From Icerya purchasi (lineage: Eukaryota > Arthropoda > Insecta > Hemiptera > Monophlebidae), in assembly GCA_039619475.1 (NCBI GenBank), contig CM077115.1, forward strand, positions 479,892,400-479,956,399: 64,000 nt of DNA. The letters are read 5' to 3'. A model generated the notes under the pieces. The model ran no database searches. It was not told the DNA's origin and was given only the letters and a program-made list of their open reading frames with translations. Position 1 is the stretch's first letter, and the number at the start of each line of letters is the position of its first letter. This document shows, piece after piece, positions 21,788 through 34,124 of this stretch. A program made the translations under genes and the position numbers.

Positions 21788-24557
21788 AAGGACTAAAAGC
21801 ACTGAAAAAACGGTGAGAAATAGCAGAAATTGACGAAAACAGTGTAAAAGTGCTAAAATGTATGAAAATGGGGTGAAATAGTGGAAAACGGGGTATAATT
21901 AGTTAAAAATGAGAAAAATAGTGTAACAATGTTAAAACATAAGATTGTAATAAGGAAGATAACGTTTACTACATGGCTGTGCAGAGGTGTTGAAGCTGAG
22001 GCGTTATCGGTAAATAGTAGTGCGAGGCCATTACTCTCCACCAGTCTAACAGGATCGGTTAAGGAGGATTTCTTTAGTGTATAGATCAGTTACATAAGCA
22101 TGCGGGTTATGCGTCTAGTAAATGTCTCGGACGTGATCGTTCTGTATGATGCTCTTACCACACGGCAGTATCATATTCATGTTAATGCTAACAAACGGTA
22201 CGTCAAGAAACGAGCGGTGGAAGACGAAGCCCTGAACTACACATTATACCATTGTGTAACGTGTGTGAAAAACCGGTTTCAGCGGGAGAGATTGACCGCT
22301 TTCACCTTGATTCCTAGAAAAGGTGTATAGACGTCATAAATTATCCTGTTGTAAAAGGTCGTAAATGCAGGTACATGATAGAGGCTTCAATAATGTTGCG
22401 AGTGAATGGCGAGACGAGGCGGTTTAGGTTGTGGAGCAGCGATTGTTGTTCTTGAAAACGAGCCTGATGTTAAATGTGTGCGTACAGGTGTATGCGAACG
22501 CAAAAAAAAAATATTCTTCTGCTGAATAATGGTAAATAGCGTGCGACACATAAATGACCTTGAAGATAAAGAACCCTCGCATACAAAGGCTGTCATGTTA
22601 ATGAGATTTATACCTGTAGAAGTTGTCAATTCCTAAAAAGAAAGACTGGGGGCGTGTCTAAAAACCGGTTTCAGTGGGAAAGATTGGTCGCTTTTACCTT
22701 GATTCCTAGAAAAGGTGTATAGACGTCATAAATTATCCTATTGTAAAAAAGGGCGCTTCATCAATAATGTTGCGAACGACCGGTGATGCAGCTTAGACAG
22801 CGGAGCAGTGATTGTTCTTGGAAATGTCGCCTGACCAATGACCCTAATGTTAAATGTGTGCGTATAGGTGCGTGCGCGAGATCGTAAAAAATATACTTCT
22901 TTCGAATAACGGTAAATAGTGTGCGACACACGAGGGGCCTTAAAGATAAGCAACCCGTGCAGACAAAGGCTGGTGTAGCGATGAGGCGTATACCTGCAGA
23001 GGTTGACGATTCCTAAAAAGAAAGACTGGTGCGATTGCAGCAACGATGCTGCGAATTCCTTCGTTTAATAATTATACTGAGATGTGTATAATATTAAAAA
23101 TAGGACGCCTATAACAATTATTTAGTGATCGGAGATTTCCTCTATCGAAAGGCTAAAATTATTTTCACAGTGTAAAGTATGTATGATGGAGTGATTGTGT
23201 AGGAAAAATAATACCAGTAAAAATAATTAAAGATCGTTAATTAAAAATTAAATATATGAGGACGCATAGTGTGTGGGATGGATTGATGTGCTACGCTCCC
23301 GCGGCTAATGCAGAAAAAATGTACAGGATCAATAAAGAAACTATCGTTGAACGTGCCAGTGGGATGTGTATGAAGTCTGGGAGGGGATGAAAAATAAATA
23401 AATATTACAATCGGTATGGAAACGTGTGTGCATGGAAACGAATGTCGTGCAAATAAAAAATATGTACGAACGTGAAAAAATTTTAAAAAGGCTTTTGGAA
23501 AAATAATTTGACAATAATATACAATAACTGATGGTAAAATGGGTGTTGGAGACAGCGTCTATGTTTCTTTAGAGGTTTGATGGTGTGGGGGGGGGGAGCT
23601 CTGGAAAATATATTATGAAAGATTTCGCTTGGGGGGACTGGGAACGATAAAGGAATTTTTGGAAACGCTAAAAAATATAAAAAACGATAAACGCTCTGAA
23701 GAAATGATCGGAAGCGTAAAAAAAAAAATATATATACTTAGACTAATTCTAAAACACCGAGGAAAAAATATCATTATCCAGTATGAAAACTGCTAACATC
23801 AGATGTTTGTGAGGGAACATGCGGTGCGCATTCATTGTGGTCGTGACGTAGATGGAATCATTTTTAGAACCTGAGAAAAAAATGTGAACGATCGGAAGAA
23901 ATGATCGGAAGCGAAAAAAAAAATATAGTTAGAATAATTCCATAATACTTGGAGTTGAAAAAAGTTATTATGAACGGTATGGGAACTAACGACGGCAGAT
24001 GTGTGTGCATTCATCGCGTTGAAGACATTGTAGGATTTATTTTTAGAACCAGAGAAAAATAAAAATATTATGAACGGTCGGAAGAAATGATCAGAAACGA
24101 AAAAAATGTACTTCGGCTATTTCTATAATATTTAGGCTCGAAAAATTATTAAGATCGGTATGGAAACTAACTGCAGAAGATGTGTGCGCATTCATCGTGT
24201 TGAAGACATTGTAGGATTTATTTTTAGAACCGGAGGAAAATAAAAATATTATGAACGGTCAGAAGAAATGATCGGGAGTGAAGAAAATATATAATTGGAA
24301 TAATTCCATAATACTTGGAGTTGAATAAAAGTTATTATGAACGGTATGGGAACTAACGATAGCAGATGGATGTGCGGGAATGGACGGTGTGCGTTCATAG
24401 CGGTCACATAAAAAAATAATTACCTCTCAATATGAGATGACGGAGGCGTCGGGAGCGTCGATCGGGGGTTTAATGGTCGTAGTAAAAGTAAATTGAATGC
24501 GATATATTCGATATTAAAACAACGAAATTGATCGGAAAAAAGGGTGGAAGGGGTAAA

Positions 24558-25757
24558 GGAGACTAAGGCTAATTTAGATTATAAAAATAATTGATTTGTT
24601 AATTTGTAAATGTTTTGGATAACCGGTTAGGTTTAGACAGCAGAGCAGGGATTGGGTTATTATGTGAAAAAAAAATAATAATTAAAAAAATAATTGAAGC
24701 AGCGTAAACGGACGACACGTGCGGGGGATCGGGGTGTGCGCTATCGCGACGTAGAACGTTATGTTAGATATATGCGCGCGATCGGGACGTGCGTCTTGGC
24801 ATGTGGCAGTAAGATCGGGGAATCATAAAAATAAAAAATATGCTTCGGCTAATTTTATATTATGTATACTTAGACTTTGAAATATTTAAGAAATAATCGC
24901 GGTATCGGGAACGGAGCGCGTATGTGTGGGTGTGATATCGCGGTGGAGATCGGAATATGCGTGGGATCGGCGCCTGCGCTTTCGCGTCGGCGACCGGAGC
25001 GTGCACGGGATCGAAATATACGTGTGAGAGGTGTGAACTGGAGTTATAGGTTAGATTTACGCTTTAAATAATATATTGGGGTTAAATTTTGGAATTTTCA
25101 TACTTAGGCCTCGGAATTTTTAAAAAAATCGTGGTAAAGCAGCGGGTGGGCGGGGCTATTGGAGACTTGGTTTACTTTCGGACGTTAATTAATGTACTTA
25201 TGTTAATTAATAATCTGTTCGGTTTATCGGAAACGAGCATGACGCGTACGGGGGAATTTCAAAGAAATTTAGGGAACTTGGGGGAACTTTCAGCACCTGG
25301 ACACTAATTGGGGTTACTTGCGCCCCCGAATAACACTTTGGGTAGTTTATTGACCTCTGGACACTGTTTGGACGTTCGGTTTACTGGAAATGTGCGGGAA
25401 CCGTCCAGAGGAAATTCGAAGGAATCGGGGGAAACTTGGGTGAATTTCAAGCACCTGGACATAAATTGGGGTGAATTTTGGACTCTTGGACATAAATTGG
25501 GTGAATTTTGAGTAGCTGGACGGGAATTTGGGTGAAATTTGAGCACATGGACGCAAATTGGGGTGAATTTTGAGCACCTGGACAGGAATTTAGGTTAAAT
25601 TTGAGCACCTGGACGGGGATTGAGGTGAATTTTGAGCACCTGGACGGGGATTGAGGTGAATTTTGAGTACCTGGACGGCAAATCGGAGGAACTGTCCAGG
25701 AATATCGGAGGAAAACATGGACACTCGGGGGAAACTCGGGGAAACTGGCCCAGTTCA
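24558..25757. repeat. Outer arm segment of P1 without a left partner
   Basis: The sequence matches the P2 right arm from about 43,830 to 45,230 ('ttgatttgttaatttgtaaa', 'ttaggtttagac', 'gcagggattgggttattatg', then GC-rich motifs 'gcgctttcgcg', then 'cggttta' and minisatellite). It shows that the P1 right side is nearly full length while the left side was cut at 11,303. Short reading frames at 24,877-25,071 and 25,089-25,307 lie in repeats and are not considered genes. Confidence 0.9.
25430..25700. repeat. 31-bp minisatellite (right end of P1)
   Basis: The unit is ggtgaattttgagcacctgg plus acggggattga, repeated about 8 times with variation. Related, less regular units lie at the P2 ends (27,260-27,560; 44,973-45,270) and a cleaner array at 56,850-57,030. 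Overlapping frames on both strands are repeat artefacts. Confidence 0.9.
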
Positions 25758-25776
25758 TACATTTATTAGCTACTGA

Positions 25777-26400
25777 CGAAGGATAAAAAAATAAAAGACA
25801 CTGATATTTGAAGAGGAAGTGGAAAAATGTTTAATGAGAAAGCGATAACCTAAATAAGATCTCAGGATAAACATTGGATTCAGATAGAATGGTTGAGATA
25901 GAAGGTAACCTTAAAGCTCCGAGACAAAGCCGAAAACAAGTGTTTTGGAGACGATATAATTGATTTGGAAAAGTTGCCATATAAGAAACTTCGATAATCT
26001 AATCCGGAACGTACGAGATATTTAGATAACATTATTAGCACATAAGCTTCCCCATCTCGTAGGTGAGAGAGCTTTAAGGAGATTTAAGACTTTAAGCGAG
26101 GAAGCGTATAAATGGTTGATATGTTCATGGAATGGCAGGCGAGGGGATAAGATGATGCCAAAATAACGAAAAGAGCTGAACATTGGAATTGAATGATTTT
26201 TTGCATTTATCTACACTGAGCCTAAAGCCGAAGGATGAAGGCTATATTGCTGATTTAGGTACGCAGATGAAGAAATGAATATTAGAAAGGGCTGTTTGTT
26301 GTTAAAGAGCTATTTAGTTCCTCATTGGCAACTAGAATACTAGGCAAAAGGAAAGGAGTAAACAAGGATATCATCTGCGAAAAACAGAGATTTAGATTTT
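25777..26400 (-). pseudogene. Decayed LINE reverse transcriptase fragment (Jockey/I-like)
   Basis: On the - strand, broken across frames, one reads 'SLFFADDILVYS' (RT motif with F/YADD) near 26,390. Further on come 'FRYFGIILSPRLPFHEHINHL' and 'RSGLDYRSFLYGNFSKS' near 26,000, which match the order of LINE RT motif C and thumb/connection regions. Multiple stops and frameshifts make it non-functional. It fills the gap between P1 and P2. Confidence 0.6.
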
Positions 26401-27231
26401 AAAGAAAGAAAACCACGTTTACACACATATAAATATTAACACGATTGTATTGATAAACCGCGAAAGTTTAAAATTATATTCATCCAGCCGTTCTTATTAT
26501 AATATACGTTGTTGTATAAATGCCGCAAACATCCATCTTAATATTTTGTCATTATGACTAAACCGCCTTAAATTCGTTAATCTTGGGTACGTTACTGCTA
26601 AAAAAAACCTTTCACCAAATTAAGGCTAGAAAATTCAAAATAACGAAAATGAATGTTCCTTTTCATTAAAATAGATTTCGTAGTCCTATTCGGTTGCATC
26701 TTAATTGCGATCACGCGGATTTCGGTTACTGATGAAATCCGTCTAGATTATCGAATTCAACAAAGGCTAAGTGCTTGACTAAAAGTCCCAGTTACGGCCG
26801 CTGCTCTTTTTCTATAGCTGCAATGATAAGATGGAACATTTTAATCGAATTATTCTGGCCCTTCGAACAATGATTCTATGTACAAAGTGAATAGGTTTTT
26901 TATCAGAAATTAATTTGCCTTAGTTCTGCAACTTACGCTATTATTATAAAGAAGAAATAATATTTGTTTATCCGTTGGTTTATGACAATGGTAAAAGCAA
27001 TTGTAATCATTCCTTCGCCGTTTCGAAGGACATAAAACTTCCGTTCGTGTACGAGTATAAAGAGTAAATCTTATCCGATTATAATGCTAAAACCGAAAAC
27101 AGAATTAAACGTAAAAAAAAAGATAAAACAGATGAAAATAGATGTAATATTTTAATAAAATAAGAAAATACATTCAAGTTATAACAATTTACAATTACTC
27201 CCCTTTTGCTTCTTGGTTTGTAGTAGTGGTA
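26401..27231. other. AT-rich spacer between the palindromes
   Basis: No gene, repeat family or RNA was recognised. The P2 left arm begins at 27,232 with agtagtcattaaacccgggg; the flank immediately before it, 'tttgtagtagtggta', shares a short gtagt string with the arm end. Confidence 0.5.
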
Positions 27232-27239
27232 AGTAGTCA

Positions 27240-27560
27240 TTAAACCCGGGGACTGGCCGTTCCGCTAATCCGAACCCCAATTTCTGTCCCGGAGGCGAAA
27301 ATTCACCCTAGACCGGTAATCCGAACACAAAATTCACCCCAATTCATGTCCAGGTGGTCAAAATTCACCCAAGTTTCCCCCGATTCCTCCAAGTTTCCCC
27401 CTGACGGTTCCCGTGCATATCCGATAAACCGAACATCCAAACAGTGTCCAGAGGTCAATAAACTGTCCAAAGTGTTATTCGGGGGCGAAAGTAACCCCAA
27501 TTAGTGTCCAGGTGCTGAAAGTTCCCCCAAGTTCCCCAAATTTCTCAGAAATTCCTCCGT
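27240..27560. repeat. Outer end of the P2 left arm, irregular 31-bp-type minisatellite
   Basis: It contains 'aattcaccccaattcatgtc', 'aaaattcacccaagtttccc', 'ccccaattagtgtccaggtg' and similar strings, the reverse complement of the unit at 25,430-25,700. The mirror copy is at about 44,973-45,293. Confidence 0.8.
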
Positions 27561-27799
27561 ACGTGTCCCGCTCGTTTCTGATAAACCGAACCGATTATTA
27601 ATTAACATAAGTATATTAATTAATATCCGAAAGTAACCCAAGTCTCCGCTGGCCCCGCCCGTCCTGCTCCGTTACCGCAATTTTTTTCAAAATTCAGGAC
27701 CTAAGTAAGAAAATTCCAAAATTTAACCCCAATATATTATTTAAAGCGTAAATCTAACCCAACACCTCCGTTACACCTCTCACACATATATTTCGTTCC

Positions 27800-28570
27800 C
27801 GCGCACGCTCCGGTCGCCGTCGCGAAAGCGCACGCGCCGATCCCACGCATATTCCGATGTTCACTGCTTTACCACAATTTTTTTTCAAAATTCAGGACCT
27901 AAGTAAGAAAATTCCAAAATTTAACCCCAATATATTATTTAAAGCTAAAATTTAACCTATAACTCCAGTTCACACCTCTCACACGTATATTTCATTCCCA
28001 CGCTCGCTCCATCCACCGTCGCGAAAGCGCACGCGCAGATCCCACACATATATCTAACACAACGTTATTCTGTGCGAAAGCGCATACGCTGATCCCGATA
28101 CCTCGATTATTTTTTATAAAATTAACTTAAGTATAATTTTTTTATTTTCCCGATTCCCCGATCTTACTGCCATATGTCAAGACGCACGTCCCGATCCCGC
28201 GCATATATCCAATATAACGTTCTCCGCCGCAAAAGCGCACACGCCGATCCCATGCATATTCCGATGTCCACAGCGATATCCCGCGCACACACGCGCTCCG
28301 TTCCCGATACCGCGATTATTTCTTTAATATTTCAAAGCCTAAGTATACATAATATAAAATTAGCCGAAGGATAATTTTTTATTTTCCTGATTCCCCGATC
28401 TTACTGCCATATTCCAAGACGCACGTCCCGATCCCACACATATATCTAACACAGCGTTATTCTCTGCGAAAACGCACGCGCTGATCTCCCGCATATATCT
28501 ATCATAACGCTATCCGCCGCGAAAGCGCACGCACCGTTCCCCCGCACGCGCCGACCGTTTACACTATCGC
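27800..28570. repeat. GC-rich iterated motif cluster, P2 left arm (mirror about 43,963-44,733)
   Basis: GCGAAAGCGCACGCGCCGAT or close variants occur near 27,822, 28,021, 28,073, 28,229, 28,465 and 28,519. Each is usually followed by 'cccacgcatat' and 'atctaacataacgtt'-like strings. The cluster is much richer in GC and CpG than its surroundings. Two or three related copies lie in the P1 right flank (24,720-25,020). The reading frame at 28,174-28,374 lies inside and is not considered a gene. Confidence 0.85.
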
Positions 28571-28849
28571 GATTATTTTTTTAATAATTATTTTTTTCAC
28601 ATAATAACCCAATCCCTGCTCTGTTGTCTAAACCTAACCGTTTATCCAAAACATTTACAAATTAACAAATCAATTATTTCTATAGTCTAAAATAGCCTTA
28701 GTCTCCTTTACCCCTTCCACCCTCTTTTCCGATCGATTTCGTTGTTTTAATATCGAATATATCGCATTCTATTTACTTTTACTACGACCATTAAACCCTC
28801 GATCGACGCACCCGACGCCTCCGTCATTTCATATTGAGAGGTAAGTATT

Positions 28850-29900
28850 TTTTTATGTGACCGCTATGAATGCACACCGTCCCTTCTCGCACACCTATCT
28901 GCTGTTGTTAATTCTCATATCGTTCATAATAACTTTTATTCAACTCCAAGTATTATGGAATTATTCCAATTATATATTTTCTTCACTTCCGATCATTTCT
29001 TCTGACCGTTCATAATATTTTTATTTTCCTCCGGTTCTAAAAATAAATCCTACAATGTCTTCAACGCGATGAATGCGCACACATCTTCTGCAGTTAGTTT
29101 CCATATCGATCTTAATAATTTTTCGAGCCTAAATATTAAAGAAATAGCCGAAGTACATTTTTTTCGTTTCCGATCGTTCTTCCGACCGTTCATAATATTT
29201 TTATTTTCCTCCGGTTCTAAAAATAAATCCTACAATATCTTCACCGCTATGAATGCACACCGCCCATTCCCACACACTCATCTGCTGTCGTTAGTTCCCA
29301 CATCGTTCATAATAATTTTTTCGAGTCTAACTATTATGGAATTATCCTAATTATATTTTTTTGCTTCCGATCTTTCCTTCCGACGGTGTATTATTTTTAT
29401 TTTTCTCCGATTCTAAAAATAAATCCTATAATGTCTTCACTGATATGAAGGCTTACACATCCTCTTCAGTTAGTCTACATACCGTTCATAATAACTTTAA
29501 GTATTATGGAATTATTCCAATTATATTTTTCACGTTTCCGATCATTTCTCCCGACAGTACATTATTTTTATTTTTCTCATAATCTAAAAATAAATCCTTC
29601 GATACCTTTACTGTATGAATGCATACACATCCTCTGCAATTAGTTTCCATATCGTTCATAATAGTTTTTTTTCAACTCAAAGTATTATGGAATTAACCTA
29701 AGTATATTTACTTCACTTACGTTAAATTCTTCCGTCCGTTAATAATTTTATATTTTTTTCTCAGATTCTAAAAATAAATTCGTCGATGTCTTCACTGCTA
29801 TGAATGCGCACACATCTTCTGCCGTTAATTCTCATATCGATCATAATAATTTTTTCATGTCTATGTATTATGGAATTACTCTAAAATATTTTTTTTCTCA
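28850..29900. repeat. Tandem modules of about 180-200 bp, P2 left arm (mirror about 42,633-43,683)
   Basis: Units start at about 28,866, 29,069, 29,250, 29,445, 29,616 and 29,800 with 'gaatgcncac'-like strings, the same unit as at 11,460-12,040 in P1. Reading frames here (29,069-29,350, 29,361-29,582) are repeat-derived. Confidence 0.85.
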
Positions 29901-32900
29901 CTCCAAAGATTTTTTCCAAAAGTAAGTATTTGTAAATTTATGTCGAGTAGAGTTTTATTTAACACGATTTCAACCCCCCTCCCTCTCCTTTCCGCCCTAC
30001 ACAAATTACAAATCTTTCATATTATTTTTCACGAGGACATCCACCCGAATGTGAATCCGCGCCACTCATTCCTGCACACACATATGCTAGAGATGGTTTC
30101 CCAATCATTCATATTAATTTTTTTTCCAAGTCTATTAGTTTAAGAATATTTTATTTATTTCAAACTCCAAATATTTTTCAAGATCTTTTCATATTATATT
30201 TTATTTTCTGTTTAAGACCCCATCAAACCCTCGACTGTCGCAAAAGCATCCCGACACTTCTCACACACGTTCTCCATTATACATTATCAAAATGAATCGA
30301 AATTTATAATCAACGAAGACAATTTACTGATGGTATATACTTTTTATATTTTTTCCCCGTACTCCTCGACCGCCAGATCCGTCACAAAAGCGTACTAGTC
30401 GTTCCCGCACATATATACATTGTCACGACTACACAACACTATATCTGTGCATGTTATACATTCCTATTATGTATTTTCAAAATCGAACCGACTCTCAATA
30501 TTTTTCACTTTACACGGATCTAAAAATTTCTTCTTCTCTCCTTTTACTGCCCTGGACTAAATTAACAACCATACATAATGTTATTTTTATTTATTTATTC
30601 TCAAATACTTATACACGCATACACATCCGTTAGCACTATTTACCAAATCATTCATATTAATGTATTACAGATTTTTAAGCTTCCAATCATTTCACCGTTC
30701 ATAAGTTTTTTATTTTTATGCAAATCAGTCGTCGTGAATCTCAAACATCCGTTCTGCACACATGTTTCTACGCATTCGTCACTGTATCCGTCCGTTATTC
30801 CACTTTCATTTATTTTATTCATTTGTTATTTTTTCTATCAAAAGCCTGAATCTAACCTTGAACCTCTTTACCGTTCATCATTCTTTGTATGTAATACTTT
30901 TCTGAGCTTAGTTACCGTAGAATTTAATTAATCTATATATTTTATTTTTCAATCGACAAAATTTTTTAAAATCTTTCATAATCATATTTTTATACAAATA
31001 CATGTATGGTTTTAATATTTTTTTTAAATTTCGTAAATTATTTTTCCGCGATATACACGAGTTCGTCTATGAGGTGTTGGCGGACAATTGTATAGAGCGA
31101 CAGATAGAAAAAACCTGTTAGTTTACGAACCACAGCATGTTCGAAGAAAAAAAAAAACACGGTAGCACGACCAGATCAGGGTTGCAATGTGCGAGTGAGA
31201 GAGTGTATGTGAGTGAAATAGAAGGTTATATTCTCGAGGGCAACAGCCTGATTGTAAAAATACGTTAAAGATACCTGCATCTATCCCTGAACAGTCATCA
31301 TATCGAACACAAAAAGGTCGCCTAAAAGAATATTGTTTTCTTTTTCAGGTAACGAACAGTAACATTTTTTTCTCTGTGTTATAAAATTAGCCCGAGTATA
31401 TTTTTTATTCTTTCATTACGCTAAAATTTTTTCAAATCTTTTTTGTAATATGCTGTGCAGACAAATGTACGCCGCAGACACTTCTCGCTTCATTACTACT
31501 GATATATCTGTACGTTCATTGACACTATTCTTATCGTAATATAGTTTTTTCAGGAAATCGTAGAAAATGGTTCTTCGCTACATTCATACTATGTAATCTA
31601 TTTCCAAAATTCAAATCGTGCATAATTACTTTAAAATCAACTTAAATATATTTCATCATTTCCAAAATTAGCAATCTCCTTACAGATCATTATCTCATTT
31701 TCCGATTGTCAATAATATTTTTTTTTTTAATCTATTGTACATATATTATTTTTTTATCGTTTAAATTTTTCTTCAATTCGCAAAGGGCCTAACCTATAGA
31801 AAACATATTCTTGTAAACATTCATGACGAATTCACTCCTTCTACTTACATTATGAGTTAATTTTTCTGTAATTATTTTTAACATCTTGAAATTATAGTAG
31901 TTTTTTTTTAATTTTTTTATTTTCCATACATGACAAAAATATTGAAATCACTACATCTATAAATGCATTCACCGTAAGACTCCACTAAACTATCATGAAT
32001 TTTTAAAATTAGCCCAAACATACTATTTTTCACTACAAATTACATTCGCCTATAATTTTTTCTATATAATCACTAACCTACGAAAACACTTCGTTCGTTT
32101 TACTCATGTCGAAGCAATCACTCCTTTTCCCTCTTGCTATCTATGTTCAAAGTCTAATAATGTAATACGAAATTATTCTAAATAAATGTTCATGCTAGCA
32201 AAATTATTACATCACCTCTTTTTCTACACAATTGTATGCATGTTTCCGAAAAATCTCACTATATATTTTCAAAATTAACTCCAGCCCCATGTATTATTTT
32301 TACATTTCATTCATTTATATTTGTTTAATCATATCTGCTGCAAGACCGTATAAAAGAATACAAGCAGTTCCCGCACACATAATTATTGTTCAGAGGTGTT
32401 GTTGGCGTACTTTATCATATACTTTTGTAAGCTCATACAGAACGGCTTCATTACCTTTTATCATTCATTTAGATGCGGAGTCACACAACTTTTAGCGGAG
32501 CAATCAATTCTTTGCAAAACTAATGATTGAAAGCATCCTCCCCACCCTCCAAAAAAAGACGTTGAATAGCGAGGATTTTTTTTTTACACACCCAAAATAA
32601 ATGAGATAATTATTTCTCTATATTTATCACATTACCAAGATTGTATATATCACTCGATCACCTCTTTTACTCATTCGTCGATTTCAAATGTGAAGGAAAT
32701 TTTCGTACCATGCTTTATTCATACATTTTATTTCTGAATAGAATGTTATATGGCTGGGATGGCAGTAAAGATTTCAATTTTATATATGAAGAAAGGATGA
32801 AGCAATCCAGAGACTGTTGTAAATGTATAAGTCTTATTATTTGAAATATAAAATTTGAAGGAAATTTATATATCTTGCATCGTTTTAAGATGTTTTATTT

Positions 32901-33000
32901 TTACATTTTTTTTAATCTCCCTCTTACTATTATTTTTGAAACGGATGTTGATAACTATGAATAGTATTTGTGATTATAGAGAGAGAGGTAAACGTTTTCC
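29901..33000. other. AT-rich part of the P2 left arm (mirror 39,533-42,632), no gene recognised
   Basis: About 3.1 kb of very AT-rich, pyrimidine-biased sequence. Short frames (for example 30,578-30,931 and 32,232-32,495) are rich in Ile, Phe, Ser and Tyr, lack recognisable domains and look like composition artefacts. Degenerate traces of the outer modules ('cgcacacatatatacatt', 'gttccatatcgttcat'-like) persist to about 30,450. Confidence 0.5.
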
Positions 33001-33920
33001 TTACTTTTGACTAATTATGTACAATTTTCAATCATTTTTTACAATTTTTCGCACATTTTACTACTTTTACATTGTTTTAAGCAATTTTTGCTATTTCGCA
33101 TCATTTTCCAGTCTTTTTTTTGTACTTTTTACACAATTTTCATCGATCTTTCAACAACGTTGTAAGGGTTTTTTTTTTTTTTCTTTCTTACATCTCATTA
33201 CAATATCGTTAGTCATCAATGATAACAGTACATATTTATGCTTTCACATCACCTTTCGCTTCATCTGTGCACATCTACAACTTAACAAGCGCAGAACCAG
33301 TTGAATGTTGTAGGCCCGCAATCACGATCTACATTTGATTATTGGATTTACCAGTCACATCTTTGAACGTTTGATTTAATGAATTGACAGGGACTTTGTA
33401 TTTTGCTCGCCCGCTCGATATCTTCAACAGACTATCATGCTAACGTTTAATAAGAGCAGCCATAAAGCTCCAGACGTTTACTGAATGTTTTCTCAACACA
33501 TTCACAGCCCATACCCCATACACTAAGGAAATCTTTAAACACCTCTATAACATTCCTTTTAAGCTGGAGGGAGCAAGGGACTCCTATAATCGTTTTGACA
33601 ATCAACACTTCGTCGTCCATCGCCCTAGCTTTACTTGTCGTTGCACAGACATGTAGTAAACGTTTTCTTCTTTTACAATTTTTTTATATTTCAACACTAT
33701 TAACAAATTTTCCCACCATACTAACTAATTATAAACAGTTTTCCATTATTTCTTATCATGTTCTTATGTTTTAGAGTCTTTTTATGCTATTTTTTTTCAA
33801 CAATTTATGATATTTCTTTTCATTTTCTTGCGTTTTAATGTCTTTCATACAATTTTACTCAATTTTTCGTCATATTCGTCAGTTTTTTATTTATCTCTTA
33901 CATTATATATCTGAATGTGT
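33001..33920. repeat. Inner modules of the P2 left arm shared with P1 (mirror about 38,613-39,532)
   Basis: 'cttttacattgttttaagca', 'tttacacaattttcatc' and 'gttgtaagggttttt' (33,060-33,190), then 'actaaggaaatctttaaac' and 'acatgtagtaaacgttttc' (33,520-33,670), repeat the module ladder of P1 at 13,761-16,300. Confidence 0.8.
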
Positions 33921-34124
33921 CGAATATCCAACCTTTTAACTATATTTTATAATTTGATACGATCATAGATAATAACAAAAGATTTAATTCAATATTGTTC
34001 ACAATTTATTCAATAATTTTTATGACATTCATTATAATCTATAAAAATAATCATTGCTTCATTGTTTCAATGTTAAATTCTAATATATCATTATCAGCCA
34101 TTAATATTTTACAACATAAAATAT

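Larger units (their letters stand above)
11303..24557. mobile_element. Giant palindrome P1 (arms about 6.6 kb, 81-bp loop)
   Basis: The left arm 11,303-17,887 is the reverse complement of 17,969-24,557. Inner features mirror exactly (coordinate sums 35,856), while the outermost kilobase is offset by 3-4 bp and carries substitutions (for example at 11,466, 11,489 and around 12,170-12,270). So the inner arms look identical and the outer arms about 99 percent identical. The loop is a TACATATATATC-type microsatellite. The arms contain only repeat modules and short reading frames; no transposase or integrase was found. The right side continues beyond 24,557 with 1.2 kb homologous to the P2 outer arm, for which the left side has no partner. 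The outer block (ttaccccttccaccctcttt) also starts at 28,707 in P2, so P1 and P2 are one family. Confidence 0.95.

Noticed and set aside
25430..25700. Possible CRISPR array
   Set aside because: Units are contiguous, with no unique spacers, and the context is eukaryotic.
25304..25758. Overlapping Pro/Ser/Phe-rich frames on both strands
   Set aside because: They follow the 31-bp minisatellite; each shift of frame gives another equally open frame.
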